NCBI GenBank assembly: GCA_029549845.1
Contig: JAKPIL010000194.1
Location: 1 to 5,735, forward strand
Source: a bacterium
GTDB lineage: Bacteria; Patescibacteriota; Saccharimonadia; Saccharimonadales; UBA4665
Reading direction: 5' to 3'
DNA: 5,735 nucleotides
Part shown: piece by piece, positions 5,467 to 5,735 of the stretch
How the letters are laid out: each line of letters starts with the position of its first letter
How positions within the stretch are numbered: the first letter of the stretch is position 1
Made by a program: the position numbers and the translations under genes
Notes under the pieces: model-generated
What the model was told of the DNA's origin: nothing
Database searches by the model: none
The model's input: only the letters and a program-made list of their open reading frames with translations

Positions 5467-5735
5467 TGGCAAGAAATGCATGGACAAGTGCGCTTGTAGA
5501 CGAAGTGCTCCGTGTAGCGTTGATGGGTACGCTTGTGAGTGCGGTCGTCATCGCTCCAAATGCACTCATTGGACTCGACAAACCCATGCAAAAGGCATTC
5601 GACCTGCTAGACAAACGCGCACAAGAGCGGGAAATTCAGCGTGTGCTTGCGTATATGAAAAGCAAGAAGCTGCTGGCAGAGAACTATCAAAATGGCCTAG
5701 AAATAACCACGCTCGGCCGCTTGCGCCTAAAGCGT
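5466..5735 (+). CDS. PaaX/Cas2-like regulator with N-terminal membrane segment, 3'-truncated by window edge
   Basis: Ninety codons are visible and the frame is open at the window end. After MARNAWTSALVDEVLR comes a hydrophobic segment (residues 16-36, VALMGTLVSAVVIAPNALIG), likely a membrane helix. A Lys/Arg/Glu-rich helical part follows (50-70, ending VLAYMKSKKLL), then a wing-like beta hairpin at 77-90 (NGLEITTLGRLRLKR). This layout matches PaaX-like winged-helix proteins common in CPR bacteria, in which a Cas2-like ferredoxin domain follows. That second domain is beyond the window, so it is an expectation and not seen. The ATG is chosen because it lies seven bases after TACAAT and is embedded in the palindrome; it has no ribosome-binding site. 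It is probably an autorepressor. There are no cas genes or repeats nearby, so a CRISPR role is not supported. Confidence 0.75.
   Translation, partial: MARNAWTSALVDEVLRVALMGTLVSAVVIAPNALIGLDKPMQKAFDLLDKRAQEREIQRVLAYMKSKKLLAENYQNGLEITTLGRLRLKR

Noticed and set aside
5466..5735. Cas2 of a CRISPR-Cas adaptation module
   Set aside because: There is no repeat array or other cas gene in the window; the membrane segment and winged-helix part fit a PaaX-like regulator better than the bare Cas2 nuclease.

Overview
The window looks like a chromosomal piece of a bacterium with a single-membrane-type envelope. GC content is intermediate, genes are compact, and all six coding regions are on the + strand. 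My best guess is a Patescibacteria/CPR genome, most likely Saccharibacteria (TM7). This rests on the combination of an Excalibur-domain membrane protein, a DUF937 protein, a DUF4868/KwaB-like protein and a PaaX/Cas2-like regulator with an N-terminal membrane segment. It is an inference from recall of family distribution, not a database result. All five complete stop codons are TAA, and nothing suggests TGA recoding.

Bases 2-2540 hold the C-terminal two thirds of an RND (AcrB/HAE-type) proton-driven exporter with its full proton-relay residues. Its second extracytoplasmic loop appears to lack the docking subdomain that normally contacts an outer-membrane channel. A closely spaced unknown soluble protein with a His-rich beta-type domain follows it.

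Bases 2567-3826 form a two-gene unit. It has a likely extended -10 promoter, a good Shine-Dalgarno site, a membrane protein ending in an extracellular Excalibur (Ca-binding-like) domain, and, two bases later, a DUF937 protein with a hydrophobic C-terminal tail. Both look like envelope or surface proteins.

Bases 3983-5059 form a single-gene unit. A TGC-TACAAT extended -10 sits so close to the ATG that the mRNA should be leaderless. The gene encodes a DUF4868 protein of the kind related to KwaB of the Kiwa anti-phage system, with no KwaA in view, and an intrinsic terminator follows.

Bases 5060-5465 contain no convincing gene but are rich in structure: several hairpins, a three-segment mutually exclusive pairing, a G-rich tract, an 8+8 bp inverted repeat, and a near-perfect 34-bp palindrome. 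The palindrome covers the -10, the transcription start and the first base of the ATG of the last gene. That gene (5466 to the window end) is the start of a membrane-tethered winged-helix, PaaX/Cas2-like protein. It also appears leaderless, with the same TACAAT-N7-ATG spacing. The simplest reading is an autoregulated regulator gene.
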